A stretch of DNA of 64,000 nucleotides from Camarhynchus parvulus. Its lineage: Eukaryota; Chordata; Aves; Passeriformes; Thraupidae. The notes under the pieces are model-generated. The model worked only from the letters and a program-made list of their open reading frames with translations, had not been told where the DNA came from and did no database searches. Below are positions 38,201 to 51,938 of the stretch, piece by piece. Position numbers and translations under genes: made by a program. The stretch is from contig NC_044572.1 in the NCBI RefSeq assembly GCF_901933205.1, positions 113,534,965 through 113,598,964 of the forward strand. Reading direction: 5' to 3'. Position 1 is the first letter of the stretch, and the number at the start of each line of letters is the position of its first letter.

Positions 38201-39770
38201 AACAAATATTTTCATGGAAAAGAGAAACAAAAGACACAACATGACACTTTCCTGCCGTGTATGCATATTCTGTTTACTGGGAGAATTTGTTTTTTCTGAA
38301 AGGAAGCATTCTTCTGATCAGTTTTGTACATTCCTTCTAAGTGTGTGCAGGAGGCATGAATTCCATAGAATTACCCATTCCACGGTGAAATAGTGCCTTA
38401 GAGTCTATAAACAGAATGTGTAAAAGTCAAGCATTTCATGTTTATATAAAATAATGTACTGGGGAAATACAGGAAGGTGGCCAGAGTGTTTATAGGGAAC
38501 ACTACAGAGAACAGTTCCAAATGATCTATGATACATCTTTTCCTTGTCTTAAAAGTACTCTCTTTTTTCTGTATAGTGACTCTATCTTTTACAAGTCATA
38601 ACTCCCAAGTATATTTCAGCTCTTTCCTAGCTGCACTTATTTGTGCTTTTTAAGAGATTTCACAGGGAAAAAAAACTCTAAATGAGTTTGAACTTTAGCT
38701 GGTGCAAAGTTGATCTTCAGTTGACTCACTCATCCTTACTGCCCTCTCCAACAGACTGAGATGAAAAAATCATGGTCCAAGCCCCTGCTGGGAGGCTCTG
38801 GACACCATGTCAGTTTAAAAGCTCAAAGGATGAAATCAGTGTGATGTAAACCGCATCTTAAAACTGCTGCAAATCTAATCAGCAAATGGCATACTGTAGA
38901 CTCACCAGAGGAGAAATGCTGTTTTATTGTAATCAAGTAAATGAGTGTTTCAGGGGAAAAAATCCCAGCCCATTCAGCTTTGAAGAGTACCTTCAATTCC
39001 CAGAAAGAACAATGAGATAGACTAGGAGAGCATTCAGATTGCAAACACACAGGAACATGTTCACATTGACCTAAAAATTGTGTTATTGAGACAGGAAATG
39101 CAGTTAGAGTACAATATCAGGGAATGGAAGGGAGGAGGGAATGAATGTATTTATTAGTTTTTCTCCTTCACATTATTTCCCACCCATGGATAGAAAGGTA
39201 GCAGTGAAACTGGCTGGTTGGCTGCTCTGAAGGTTGGGGTCCAGGTGCTGCTTGATACAACAAACACTCTGCTGGTACCATGGCTCCTGGCTCCTGGCCC
39301 AAAGCAGATCCCTCATCCCTCTTTCAGGAGAGAAGTAACACAGCATTAGAGACAGAGGGAATATTCTTCCTTGGCCACTTACTGTTCTGCATTATCTTGT
39401 GGGACATGACTTTAAATGTTGACCAAATCCTGTCCTGAGTGCCATTGTTCCTAAATCTTCTCTTTTGCCAGAGTCTGGTACCTGACAGCATATACAGATA
39501 TCAGGCTGCTCTAATCACAGAAAGAACATTTTCAGGAATAAAAGGAAGAACTTTTAAAAGTTGGAATGCAAAATCAGAATATAAACACAACCCACAAGTG
39601 ATCTGCAGAACTGTGAATAAAGTTGTATCTACTAAAAAAAGAAAAAGCCCACAGTTCTTTATCTTACCTCATTTTTATAGGAAATTAGGTCTTTTCAAAG
39701 TATCATGGAAGCTTTCAAGCACGTGAGACTTTGACTTAGGTGTTGACACATCTTTTAAAAAGCAAATTAA
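35239..39770. other. Unique AT-rich noncoding stretch
   Basis: Nothing recognisable as a gene or repeat family is present. Frames are under 100 codons, the largest being 95 at 39439-39726. A purine-rich run with six consecutive G lies near 37655-37677. Confidence 0.6.
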
Positions 39771-39991
39771 TCCTCTCCTCTCCTCTCCTCTCCTCTCCTC
39801 TCCTCTCCTCTCCTCTCCTCTCCTCTCCTCTCCTCTCCTCTCCTCTCCTCTCCTCTCCTCTCCTCTCCTCTCCCTCTCCTCTCCTCTCCTCTCCTCTCCT
39901 CTCCTCTCCTCTCCTCTCCTCTCCTCCTCTCCTCTCCTCTCCTCTCCTCTCCTCTCCTCTCCTCTCCTCTCCTCTCCCTTCCCCTCCCCTT
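39771..39991. repeat. TCCTC pentanucleotide satellite (GAGGA on minus)
   Basis: About 41 head-to-tail copies of TCCTC occupy 39771-39977. Two phase slips occur, an extra C at about 39871-39875 and a shortened unit at about 39921-39927. A degenerate C/T-rich tail continues to 39991. The plus strand is entirely pyrimidine and the minus strand entirely purine. Because five is not a multiple of three and no register contains a stop, all frames stay open. The three large frames crossing it (108 and 97 codons on minus, rich in Gly-Glu-Arg; 88 on plus, Ser-Pro-Leu) are artefacts. Long homopurine tracts with mirror symmetry can form triplex (H-) DNA, which is an inference here. Confidence 0.97.
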
Positions 39992-42900
39992 GATTTGTCA
40001 CAGTAATTTTTCATATTAATAGGATGCATTTATGTTCATCAAGAAAAATATGCAGCCTTTCAAACCTCACAGCAAAATGCACACAGCTTTTATTAAATGT
40101 GCTAAAATGCAACGTTGGTTTATGGGCATTTTCCCAGAAAAAATTACACGTGACACTTGATATTGTTCATGTGCTTAATTTCTTCTGCAACCAGAAACAA
40201 AAACTGGATTGCTGCTCTTCATTTCCCAAGAATCAAGACTGTGGTTTTGATCATGCCAGATCACCTCAGCTCTGGAGGAATAAAACTGTGTGAAAACAGT
40301 TGTAGCATCAGCTTAGCTCTTCCGTTTGTCTCCAAGTCAATGTAACCAGCCATTGCTTTCATAAAGATATTTTTTTCTTCCCAGCTGCCAAGAAAAGCCT
40401 TCTGAAAACATCATAATCTGATTTTCCTGATAGATGGTGGTCCCTTTGGGCACATATATAATGATACCATGAAGTGCTACATGAGTTTAGGATGAAATTT
40501 ATTAGATACATCTTCCAAAATATACTAGAAACAGCAGTAGTTAATTCAGACATTTTTCCCACCAACATTAAAGATATGCAGGCTGTGTTTTTCAATATTT
40601 GAGTAACTTCATTAAGTGATGAAAGCTGACTGATAAAGTAGCTCAGTTGCTCTAAATTAGCAATGTGGAGAGTCACACAGCTTATGAGCTGAAACACTTT
40701 CCAGCTCTTGCAGTCATATGTGCCTAGACTTTTATTAATTTAGGTAGTTTTATAATTTGTGAAAAATGTCTGTGAGACAGGAAAACAGCTGTGGCTCTAA
40801 GCAGAGGACTGTGGGTAATAATTAATAGAGCTGTTATTTAGGCTTGAGAGTACTCAACAGCTGAATAGATCCAAATCTGTAAAACATTAATTCAATTAAT
40901 ATTTTTGTCTTATGTTTTGGCCACACTCAAGTGGGTTGAGCAGAGCAAAAGGCATAACAGATCTCTTTATTTTTCTAGTCCAAGCACTTATTTTACTGGC
41001 AGCTGCTCTAATTAAGGATGTCTGACTAAATGCAGTTTTCAAGCTTTGTTAAAAGAAAATGTTTTCTTAATGCTGCATTCTGATTTGTCATGGCTGCATA
41101 CAATGGTGCAGATGGGCGAGTCCTGCGGCACCGACATCCCAGGCTTTCTGCAGGGATCCAGCTGTCCAGAGCTGTCAGCACCCAGCTGTGCAGACACAGC
41201 ATTTGGCTGCTGTCAGATAGAGAAAAGGGGCAGGGGGCTCCCAGCACTCTCAGGGTTCTCACTTAGGCAGATGTTGCCTTCAGGAGGAGAGGGATGTGCT
41301 CCAGCAGCTACAGCTCCTCAAGCTGCTCCCCAGTAAGAGCCAGTGGTGGAGAATGACAAGATGGGAAAGTTTCTTTTATAACTTCTGCAGAAATGGGTTT
41401 CCAAGGGAACCTGGGACTTTCAAGGGAAGGTTTTCCCCATATTTTGAGTGGGTTCTCAGACTCTAGAAATGGAGGAGAGCAAAGGTGGATTTTACATCAA
41501 TTTTGAGTAATGGATGCATGAGGTTAATTTGTGTTGTGCAGCAGTAGCTCACATTTAACACAGCAAGCCTGGATAATTTTTTAGCTGTTTCTGAGTTAGA
41601 AAAAAAAATCTTCTTTAGCTAAATCCCTGTCAGGTGGAAACACAGAAATAAACAAAGAATTACACTTCTTTCAGCTTAAAGTCTTAAAGGCATTTTTTTT
41701 CAAATCTGAGATTCAGATCTGTTGCTCTGATAGTATATAATCACAGGTTGATTAGGAGTTTTCTTTTTCATAATATTCTTTATTTTCAGACTTACTCTTA
41801 ACCACTTTCACAAGATAAGCCTTGTCTACAATGGTCTCAGCTCTATTGCAGCTGAAAGTTAATCCTTTTTCTACCTTCCACAGCTGTGGTTTTCTTTCAG
41901 AGCAGATTATATGTTTATGGAACACCAAGGACTGCAATTTTCTTGTGTATTTTGTTGTTGTTGCTGCTGTTACTGTTGTTTTTGGTTTTTTTTCCCTGAC
42001 TTTTTAATTAGGTTTTCTACTTCTACTCTTACTCATCATGTTCTTTACTCTACACTCAGGAACAAATCCAGATAAGGCTAGGGATAATTCTTGGCAATAA
42101 ATCTGCAGAGAAAGACCCAGATGTCAAAAGGTGTCTTTAAATGGTGAGAAGATGGCTACAAACTCTAGAACTAAGTAAGCATTTGGGTTCTTAATTTCCC
42201 ACTGAAATATTCTGGTGATCTAATAGCCCAATTAAATTGCCATGTGACCTTAGAATTCTCATTAGTTGCACCTGATTAAAATACAGATTGATTTTTTTTT
42301 TTTTTTTTTTGTCCACAAAGACATTTGGACTGATAAGGAGTGCCTGATACTACTAACAAACACAGCACTAAGTGTTCTAGACCTCTTGAAAGCCAGCTGC
42401 CCTTCAGCACTCCTGCTTAAGTAGCTCAGCATGGGATTTATCTGCCCCTTTCTGAAGAATCAGTTGCCAATATTAAGAGAAGGCTATTGAAGCACAGAGA
42501 TTCTGGACAATGAGAAGAGGTGAAGTGTAAGTATGAATAACTATTCATCTATTGCATTAGAGTTAGTTCCAGTTTAGATGTTTTGGGGTTTTCATCTCAA
42601 TTTATCCCCAGTCCATTAACCTGCAGGTCACACTCTTTCTGACAGATTGTCCTGAGCTCAGGCCTTGTAGGCACCTGAGTTTTCTTCTAAAGGCACTTAC
42701 CTCTTCTGCCAGGCATCAAAAGCAATGAAGTACAGGATTTTTTAATATAAATTCAGAAAAATACAGAACTTTTTAAAGGTTGTTGGCTGGTGGTTAAAGA
42801 AATATAATTATTTTCTTTGAATAAAATGGGCTTGAATAGATGAGGACAAAATATCTCCAGTATTTTATGTCATGGTGGATAAGATAAGATGTGCTTGCAG

Positions 42901-45900
42901 TTTTTGGGCGATATATAAAACAGGGATGCAGGTCTTCACTGTTAGAAAAAACTAGGAAACAAAATGACTGCTTCAAGAAATGTGAGGAGGATATAAAGGG
43001 CTTAAATTTACATGGGACTATGCTAAATTCTTCATTTTTTTTGATAAATGCTAGAAATCTCATATCTTATATAACCAAGAAAAGGACTTTGGATACACAA
43101 TCATACACATAATAGATAGTTTGCAGATAAAATTCCTTGCCAGAGTAAAATCCTAGACATATAATTTTTATTGTTATCATGAATAGACTGATCCAGGTGG
43201 GCAAAATCATCCTTTCTGAAAGTTGGATATGTTCCTACATCAAAGGCTTTTGTTTAACCATGATGTAGCACAGATACATCAAGAAAATATTTAACCTTTC
43301 AAACAGTAGGTCATTTCATTTTCCTTTTTCCTCAGCTAAAAGTTTACCAGAATCAATTTGTTATGCACCATAAAATTTCAGGATTGTGACTAATCTTAAA
43401 GATAGATTTAAACAACACTATTATGGTTGATTTGTGAAATAGAGTGGAGCATAAGAAATGATCATGAGCAATATTGCATTTGGGTAAAGAATGAAATGCC
43501 ATTGGATTGGCAAATTATATACTGTATATATTCCAAAGGATGATAAAATCAATTCATATTGATGATGTAGAAAACGCAATTTGGCATATATAAAGAAGTG
43601 CCTTCCCGACCCGTGAACTCTCTCAAACCAAGTGTGTTAAAAAATTCACAGCCTTGCAGGTTCAAGTGCCCCTGATAGAGCAAAAAAGCAGTGCTCTGAG
43701 TCAGCCAGAGTTTCACAAGTGCTTGACCTTGATGCTTATTCAGATATTCTCAAGTTCACAACTTGATTTTCATTGTTTTCTATATGATTTCACTTGCAGT
43801 TACAGAGCAGCTTGCTGAAGTATTCTTGTGGACTTTTCCTAAACAATTGTCATTCTGAATAGCTCATGGCATGGGCGCTCCAGAGTAATACCCTTCTATT
43901 CAGAAGTGATGCTTATGGACAAGAGAGGAATCCTGAAAGTGCTGTATGCCCCCTACTGAGATTGAAAGATTGTGGCAGAATATCTCTGAAATTAGTGTTT
44001 CATCTCAAGACCCTTCATGATAAAAGCTGTTCTTTTTTTTTTTAATTTATTTTTTATTCTCTGACCAGATTTCAAATGAACATGGCCGTTGTCCTTGAAT
44101 AATACTTTATTTGGCAGTTTCTGTTCCATTTACTTCCTCCCCCACATTTCTATAGCACCAAACAAAAGGATCATATTTATATTCATGCAATCTTTTTCTA
44201 TAAGAAAAGACAGATAGAGTTCAATGCACGGAGATAAAACCAAAACCATAAAACCACACCTTTATGATTTTAAAATTCTTTTTGGGGGCATAACTCAAAT
44301 TTTCTGTGATGGTTTACCACACATACATATTGACTGAGTTGTGTTAGGATGAACAGTAATTTTTTAAAATTTGCTCTGTTGCAAAGGACTATTTATCAAG
44401 GAGAAAATTGGACTTCTCTAAAAATTGGGCTGAATATTTATTATTAAAATTGTATTATTAAAATCATAGTAGACAGTAATTTAGCAGAAATTCAAGATGG
44501 AAATACTGCATTGTGCTATAAATAACTTACTTCCATCTGGATTAGGAGTATATGTAGTCAAGAAAAAATTGCAGCCATTTCTGAGTAATTGATTTTAATC
44601 AGTCACTGAGGCTCTGTGCCAGCAGTCAGCAGACAGATGTATATATATTACCTCTGTAGTTATTACACTGGTTTCTAGATTTGGGACAGGGTTTTTTTGG
44701 TTGGAACTGTAGATATGAAAAAGGAATGTAAGAACAATAGTTGTCTACAACCCAGGGGCTTACAGCTGCTGAGTTATTTGATTTGTTGACAAGGAGATGA
44801 AAACCAAAATATTTTGGTGCTGTCAACTGCAGAGCTAATCCCTCCTCCACAGAATAGGCTCTCAGCAATGTTCTCTGGGAAATGTAATCTGGCTTTGGGA
44901 GCTTACACTACACAAACCAAATTTCTAACTAATGTGCCTAGAGGATGGTTACATACTACAAGAATCATTCCTCCATCCTGTTCTCCATGGTGGATTATGG
45001 CAATCCATTTCTACTCATGCCTCATTGTCCTGCTATGATGTGTTTTGTCATATGAAATATTGGTAATTTGGTCATTGGGGTGCTCCACAGTGAAGATGAT
45101 TAATAAAACATGCAGCCACTATTAAGACTTAGGTAAAGTTGCGTAGCCCCTGAGATCAGGAGGCAGAGGTACTGACTTGGTGCTGCAAAGAATAAAGGAC
45201 CTGCTAATTCTGTTATGAAAAAATGATATTTTTACATTATGATCCCTATTTTGCAGTTTCCTGCCCATAATTACCTATCCAAATTTCTTTAACTTTTGAT
45301 TATCTGACAATTGACTGATTATTTGTGGCAGACTAAACTCCAAAGAGAGTAAGGTATGAATCCCTCATATGTTTAGTTTCCTTTCTCCAAAAGCAATATT
45401 TCAGAGAACATACAGGATCTGCAGACCAGATCATGCTTTGATCTCTAGTCCTTCCTGATGAAGCACTGGCACATCAACAAAACCATCAAAAGAAGGAATA
45501 ATACTGTACTCTAAAGTGCCAGTTCTGTGATATGTCACTGATACCCAGGTGTAATTAAAAAGAAGATAGTGAATGAGGTTATGCTGTGCTTAGATTTGGT
45601 CTTACCTAGTTACATAGCTTCAATGAATTTCACCTTGATTTACCTCCAGGTGTAGAAGTGAAGCAGGTCTAGTCCTTGGCAGAAAAGAAGGAGGCTTGTG
45701 AGCAAAGCTGGCTCCAATCTTCACAGTAGCTTAATGAAAACTGAATGCACTCACCCCAGAAATGAGGAGAAAATAAGACATATTCACCACACAGACCTCC
45801 TCCTTCCTGGAGTTCCCAATGCATCCTGCCAGAGCTGCTAGGCTCCTGTATAGGCAATGCCAGGATGATCCTGTATCCTGCTTCTCAGTCTTGTCAGCGC

Positions 45901-46441
45901 CTGTGTTCTGTGAAAAGGGTATGGCGAATGCAGGCTTGAATGGTCAGCACCTCTGTTACTCCTGCTCCCCCCTTCCCCTTGAGAAATGCTCCATGGCATT
46001 CAACCTTTGCAGTTTAGAACAATACAAAATATTAAAAGAAATATGATATTGTCATACTATAAAATATTATGAACAGCCCCATGCATTCTGAAAATGAATC
46101 TATTAATTTTACTTTAATCTAGTATTTCCTGACTAAAAAATAAAAGTCTTTTACTGGAGGTGGGCTTTAGGAGATATATAAAGCACATTTTCTGAAGGCC
46201 TTTGTGATTAGCTGTGAGCTAGCTATATATTAGTTTCCTAACACTGTTCCATCACTGCACAACAACTTGCAAGTCCAGGCATAATAATATGGTCTCCAAA
46301 ATAAGCTCTCGTGTGTGTCAGCAATGCCTTAGCAATTACTGTAGCATTCTTGGTGTGCTGCAGAGTTGTGGTGACAGTCAGTTTTCAGACAGTCCACATA
46401 GTTAAGATTGCTCTGATCTCTCCAGTCCATCTGTTAGGCAT
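39992..46441. other. Unique AT-rich noncoding stretch
   Basis: There is no gene or interspersed repeat that I can support. A GC-richer patch at 41100-41340 carries overlapping frames (96 codons plus, 78 minus) that resemble nothing known. A TTG/TTT-rich run lies at 41950-41995 and a T run at 42292. A 112-codon minus frame at 40359-40697 and others near 44.6-45.0 kb are unassigned. Confidence 0.6.
42292..42310. repeat. Poly(T) run
   Basis: An uninterrupted run of about 19 T. No recognisable minus-strand retrocopy body adjoins it. Confidence 0.9.
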
Positions 46442-46845
46442 GTGGTAGTTCCTGGAAAGAGGTCATTTGGTCTGCTCTGCCTAAAGAGGAGGCTGAGGCA
46501 AACCTCATTGCAGTTGCAACCTCCTCAAGAGGGAAGCAGAGGGGCAGACACTGAAGTGCTCTCTCTGGTGACCAGTGACAGGACCCAAGGGAATGTCCTG
46601 AAGTTGTGTCAGAGGTTTAGGTTGGGTATTAGTAAAAGGTTCTTCTCCCAGAAGGTGGCAGGGCACTTGGACAGGCTCCTCAGGGAAGTGGTCACAGCCC
46701 CAAGCCTGACAGAGCTCAAGAAGCATTTGAGCAGTGCTTTCAGTGCATGGTGTGACTCTTGGGGCTGGTGCTGTGCAGGGCCAGGACGTGGACTCGATGA
46801 CCCCTGTAAGTCCCTTCCAAATCAGCATATTCTGGGATTCTGTGA
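46442..46845 (+). mobile_element. CR1 LINE, 5'-truncated 3' portion
   Basis: This is a sense-orientation CR1 3' end. The translated strand contains the family blocks VTSDRTQGNVLKLCQ, FRLGISKRFFSQK and LDRLLREVVTAPSL. After them come the tail GTGTGACTCTTGGGG...TGTGCAGGGCCAGGA, then CCCTGTAAGTCCCTTCC and a terminal ATTCTGGGATTCTGTGA. The 169-codon frame (46442-46951) covers it but runs on into flanking DNA. The tail closely parallels that of the copy at 14940, so the two belong to one CR1 subfamily. The LFSLEKRRLRG-type block is damaged (near 46466-46500), showing decay. It is a non-functional fossil. Confidence 0.93.
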
Positions 46846-49296
46846 AAATCATGTCACTGTACCATCTCTGTACTGGCCTTTGTGGCTGCACTGCAGATGG
46901 AAACTAGGCAGAAAGTTGATATACCCCCATCCAGACATTTCCTTCATGTGACAGTGTCTTCCTGCTGTGCTGGAACAATTTTGGTGGACCTCAACACCAG
47001 TCCAGACAACAGCCTGGAAGAGCAGTAGTGGAAGTTCTGCCATTGTGCAGGAGTCAGTAAGACAGAACTCTCTGCAGGTGCAATCTGCAATCCTCCTGAA
47101 CATTGCAATCCATCTCCTCCTGAAGCTCACCTGCACACATGGCACGAAACCATTTAGTACTAAAGAAGCTCTCTTAATCTTAAAACATCTGGGGCAAAAT
47201 TATCTGCTAGAATAGTGGATTTAGGAAAGAGTTGCAAGCATTGGTAAAAGCCATAAAATCCTGTTTTCACTGAGGCTGGATGTCCTTGTTCCTGATCCAT
47301 AGGGTGGATCAGCCTGGAGGGCAGTCAGTTATGGAGTCACTGCAATTGGATGAAACATCCACAGTGTCATGCATTTTTTGTAAGGGAAGGCTCCATGGAA
47401 ACAAACAGCTGAAGGGTAGATCTTTAACTAGCAGAATCTTCTACTGTTTCAGTTAACCCAGAGGATCTCTGCTCAGTTTCTGAAATCTTTCATCAGCTGA
47501 AGATTTCAGTACTTACTTGGAATAAAAAAATACCACAGTAACAGCAAGAAGCTGTGGCAGGGTGAACTATTAAAAAGGGCAGCTTGTGAGCTGAGTGATG
47601 ACAATAAAAAACCACCTGGTACAACACTCATAGAAGGAATCTCCAGAATGCTTAAAGGGCAGAATTGTGTGAAAAAGCTGTCTGGTGACATCAGGTAAAT
47701 ATTTTTAGTATAACACAAAAAGTTTCCAGAATTGCTGTAATGGCACAAAAGACTTGTTTTTCAACCTTTATGGGCGCCACTTAGATTTATTCATGCCAAC
47801 AGACCTAAGGAATTGTCTCAGAAGCCTGAGAAATAAGGTCTCTTCTACAAATGACCCACAAATAAGTGAAAAGCTCCTTTGATACAGTGCCAGTCCTGAG
47901 TGTGAAATCTCTTTTCTTTTAAAAACTAAAATGATTTGTACAAAACTTCCCTTTTTGATTTCCCTCATGGAGCATTAGGAGGAGCACTAGTACCCAGGGG
48001 GAAAGATGAAGACAGCTGTGCTGGCATTTAAGCTGGCAAAACACTGCAGTGGGAATACAGTGCCCTGGAGAAATTTATGAAATTTGTGTATCCAGATTAA
48101 GTATATCCCTTTTATTGTTATGGACTGTCTCTCAAGATGTTTGAAATGTTTAACTGCTTACTATTAAATAAATGTGCTTGCCTTTGGGGAAGGCTTCACA
48201 TGAAACCATGGAGCCAATAGATAAGAATTCAAAATAAAACTTGAGAAAAGTATTAGCAATTAGTCAATATGTAAAATAATTTATTTCAGTTTTCCTTTAT
48301 TAGGACAATGGGAATAGCAGATGCATGTGCTAGTATCTTATGTCCCTACTGCTATTTGTACTTACCAGGAACATTCTATTACTATTGTCTATTTTCTTTA
48401 CTAGTTATTACATTCATGTGGAATTGGAACTCCTTTCCAAGGAGTGTCCATCCATTCTAAGAGCACACAGCTTTTATGTAAATATGTTGAAAGTGGTTTC
48501 ACAGCTTGTTTGTTGGGACATGGCTGAGGTGATAAAAGCCCAACCTGATTTTATTTCACAAAATTATTGATAAATGGCAGTTGGTAGTAAGGCATTCGGT
48601 TGATTGGGAGAATTAAAGGATGTGATAAAGAGCTCTATACTGTGGTGCCACTGAGTTGCAGGCTGGTAGGACAAGCCAAAAGAAACTCGAAATGAGAAAA
48701 TAGAAAAATATATATTTCATTTTGATTAGCTGAGAGTTACAGAAGGATGCTGTAACCTCTGCTAGGCACTGTTCACCTTTGGGTCACAAAATAGGAGTGT
48801 GTGGGATGATTGTGCTGGCAGGAATCAAATCCACCATGATTACAATTGCTTAAGAAACTATCAGGTTTCTGTAAATAAATACTGTGACATCACTGGGCAT
48901 TCATTAACATGATTATGGAGGGCATTCAAAGTTGGTCAAATCAATCAGAAAAGACCCTTTATTTCAGCATCTCCACACAGTTGGAGTGGATCCTGATCAG
49001 CTGCTGGAACATCAACCTTTGATTGCTGCTGTTTTCTTTTTTCTCCAGCTGTGATTCCTTTTTCTCTGTTTTGGTTGTCTTTCTCTTCTTCATGCATTGC
49101 AAGGGATTTGATTTAACTCCTCTCCACCCAGCCACCTAGCAGCACTACATTATTGTATCTCTGTTTATAGAGGTGGTTCAAATAGGTATTTTTCAGCTGC
49201 TGGTTTGGCCCCACCACCGGATATGTGTGCCTCCAGCAGGAAGGATACAGAAGAGAATGAGCTCTAGAGAGAGAAAGAGGTTTCCCTCAGCTTTCC

Positions 49297-49313
49297 TTTT
49301 TTTTTTTTTTTTT
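49297..49313. repeat. Poly(T) run
   Basis: An uninterrupted run of 17 T following a purine-rich GAGAGAGAAAGAGG stretch. It has no associated retroelement body. Confidence 0.9.
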
Positions 49314-51564
49314 CCTTATTAACACTGAGATTGTTCTTTCTTCTGGGAAGCATATGACGCTCCAGTAACAGGAACCAACAGCTCCAGATTGGATATTTTC
49401 AACTTCTATGGAAAACTCTGAGCTGGCTGTGCTGGTGTAAAAGTGTCGTGTGCAGCTGGGCTTCAGGTCTTGGCTCCATCTACCAGTGGAAGATGAGATA
49501 AACTCTTATGCTAAAGTACTGCCATTAACCTTGAAAGATGCAGTGGCAAGTCTAGATGATTTTCTTTCTCAGGAACTTCTCCAAAGCTGAATGGATGTCT
49601 ATTCAAATCACAATCCTTTGGTTTTATACACATGGGAGATAGCCTTGGCCGAGGGTGAATGGGCATAGACAAGACTCTGCAATGCTCGGGCAGTAAAGTG
49701 CATTGTTTTCAAAGAAGGTTGTTTGTTGTGGAATTGCTTTAAAACATATCCCTTTATAAGTAGTAAGTGGAATTGTGTTTCCTCTGGTCAATCTGATTTT
49801 CATTATTCTAAATACAATTTTTCTTCTGAATATGAGAAATCTTCCCAGTATAAGAAGCTGGGAAAAGAGAAGTGAGCCTTCATTGTGCTTTCTCTTCCTC
49901 TCTCAAGTACAGCAAATGCCCCTACATCCAGGTGAGATGCCTTTGTCTCATCCTGTTTGAATACCCAGGTGGTATGGCAGCCTTAGCACTCTAGAGAATC
50001 CATCTAACTGAGAAGAAATTTCAATAGTTTACAGCAAAATACTGTCACAATTAAGTCAAACATTGCCTGCCACAGAATCTCAATTTTCTGAATCAGTGTT
50101 ATCTTGTCTTTCTGGTATTCTGTATGTATTCATCTGTTCATAAAAATGTGTTCACTGTGAGACTGCTCACTTTTCTTTAAGACAAAGGTATTTCCATTTT
50201 TTCTGTAGCTTCATGAGTAGAAGTGCATACAATATAGATGCACTGTTTTAATTTCTGTGATAACATTGGTGGGATTTTTTTAAAGAATAGGCAGAAAGAA
50301 ACAGGATGGTAATTTAAGTTACATGAACTTTCACATGAGCACTTTTCTAAAACACATTAAAAATAAATGTTGTCTAATTTTCTTTTAGATGGCTAATTCT
50401 TTAGATCTTGTGCAATAGTATCAATAATGTATTTAGTTTCTTGGATAAGATAATGTTCTGTAGAATTAAAAATTCAGAATTGTGTATTGGAGAATTGAGA
50501 TTTTACAGCTGGCTTTTTGGCAGAAAGGGACTAGGGCTTTTTGTAATGGCTTAACAATATAATCTTCATAGAATTAAGGGATTTCATAACTGTTCATTTG
50601 CTTGAGCAATTTCTGATACACTAGAACTTTATCCTCATGGTGAAAGCAGATGTGAAAATGACAGTCTATATTATATTTAAAAATGGCAAACCTGATTCAG
50701 TTTCCAGAAGTTGTAACTCACAAAGCATAAGAAGTACAAAGCAAGGAACCATTTCCTTAGGAACTGATGATGTTTCATTCTGCCCTACTTTCACCTCCCA
50801 GAGGAAGAGCCAGAAGCTTTCCACTGGTGAGACAATGAAAAGTTTCTGGCATGAAGGCAGTTTGGACAAGCTCTCATCAGGAGCCTGGTAGTGCCAGGAG
50901 AGAGTGAAAGGGAGATGGGAGGTGACAAATTATCCTTGGTCCTGACCTAGTGCAAAATCTTCAAGGTTTATGTTTCCATGATACACGTACTGTTCTGTGA
51001 AATAGCTCAGAAAATTTCACTGAAAACAAGGGAGCAATTGTTATTTAACTTACCTACTACATCATCTGGCAGGCAGGAGGTGAAGAGAATAATTAACTGG
51101 GAAAGGGTGATTTTAAAATCATTTGTCCATACTATTCTTCCACCCTTTGGGAACTCTCCAATTTGAAATCTTGTGCAATCAAGATTTGGTGTTGATGATT
51201 CCCCTTATTTGATGAGATTATCAAGGCACACCTGGGTACATAACAGAGATTGTTCAGTTTTATGTTTTCATAAAGCCCAGAGGAACCCACAGCTAAGTTC
51301 AACAGCAGCTGGATCTGCTTCCATGGATTTTTGTTTCTCTGTTGGGTTTAAGTGCTATGTTCTGCTTTCCTTTTTCTTCCTAGCACTGGGGCTCAGTTGT
51401 TCTCTTACCCTTGTTTCACTTCCCGCCCTGTGATTTAACCAGCCTGAACTGTCCCCTTGCTTCATGCAGAGCTGCTCTGGCCTCAGTGGCACTTGGCTGT
51501 GCCTGGCAGATGATCAATACTTTTGATCAGATGCTGCTTGGAGCAGGAATGGTCCCCTTGAGTA

Positions 51565-51938
51565 TTGGCTGTGCTCTCTCCTCTAGCAGGAATTCCCTCT
51601 AAGCCAGGCTCATGTGCTGTGCACACCTCTGGGGCCACTTCCCCAGGTATGCAGCAGAAGACAGAGACACAAACTCACTCAGTGCCTGTCCCTGCCTGCC
51701 TACCCCGGCAGCAGGGCAGCCCAGGAGCACTCCCTGGGGTGGGCAGTGGCATCAAGCCCAGAGCACCTCCTTGGCAGGCTTCATCTGCAGGCACAGACTC
51801 CTCTGAAGTTCTGCAGAGGCTCACAACATGGCTCCTGGCTGCACCAAAGACAGGGCAGCCACCAAAAGCTTGATGGGTTTTGGCTGCTCCTGGGAGCATG
51901 GGTCTGCTGAAGTGATCAGAAAATGCTTGGGTGACCAA
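51565..51938. other. GC-rich patch with overlapping open frames on both strands
   Basis: This patch is clearly GC-richer than its flanks. It keeps three plus frames open (102, 64 and 98 codons) and one minus frame (87 codons, 51675-51938). Several simultaneously open frames are the signature of composition, not coding. The longest product is Pro/Ser/Gly-rich with no known domain. It could be the edge of an uncharacterised repeat or a regulatory island, although CpG dinucleotides look sparse. Confidence 0.3.

Noticed and set aside
39675..40029. Large Gly-Glu-Arg-rich (minus) and Ser-Pro-Leu-rich (plus) open frames
   Set aside because: They are translations of the TCCTC satellite, which has no stop in any register. 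The apparent proteins are artefacts.
49640..49700. TTGGCCGAGGGTGAATGGGC, faintly like a tRNA A box
   Set aside because: There is no B box (GGTTCGA-type), no cloverleaf pairing and no CCA-side acceptor stem nearby.
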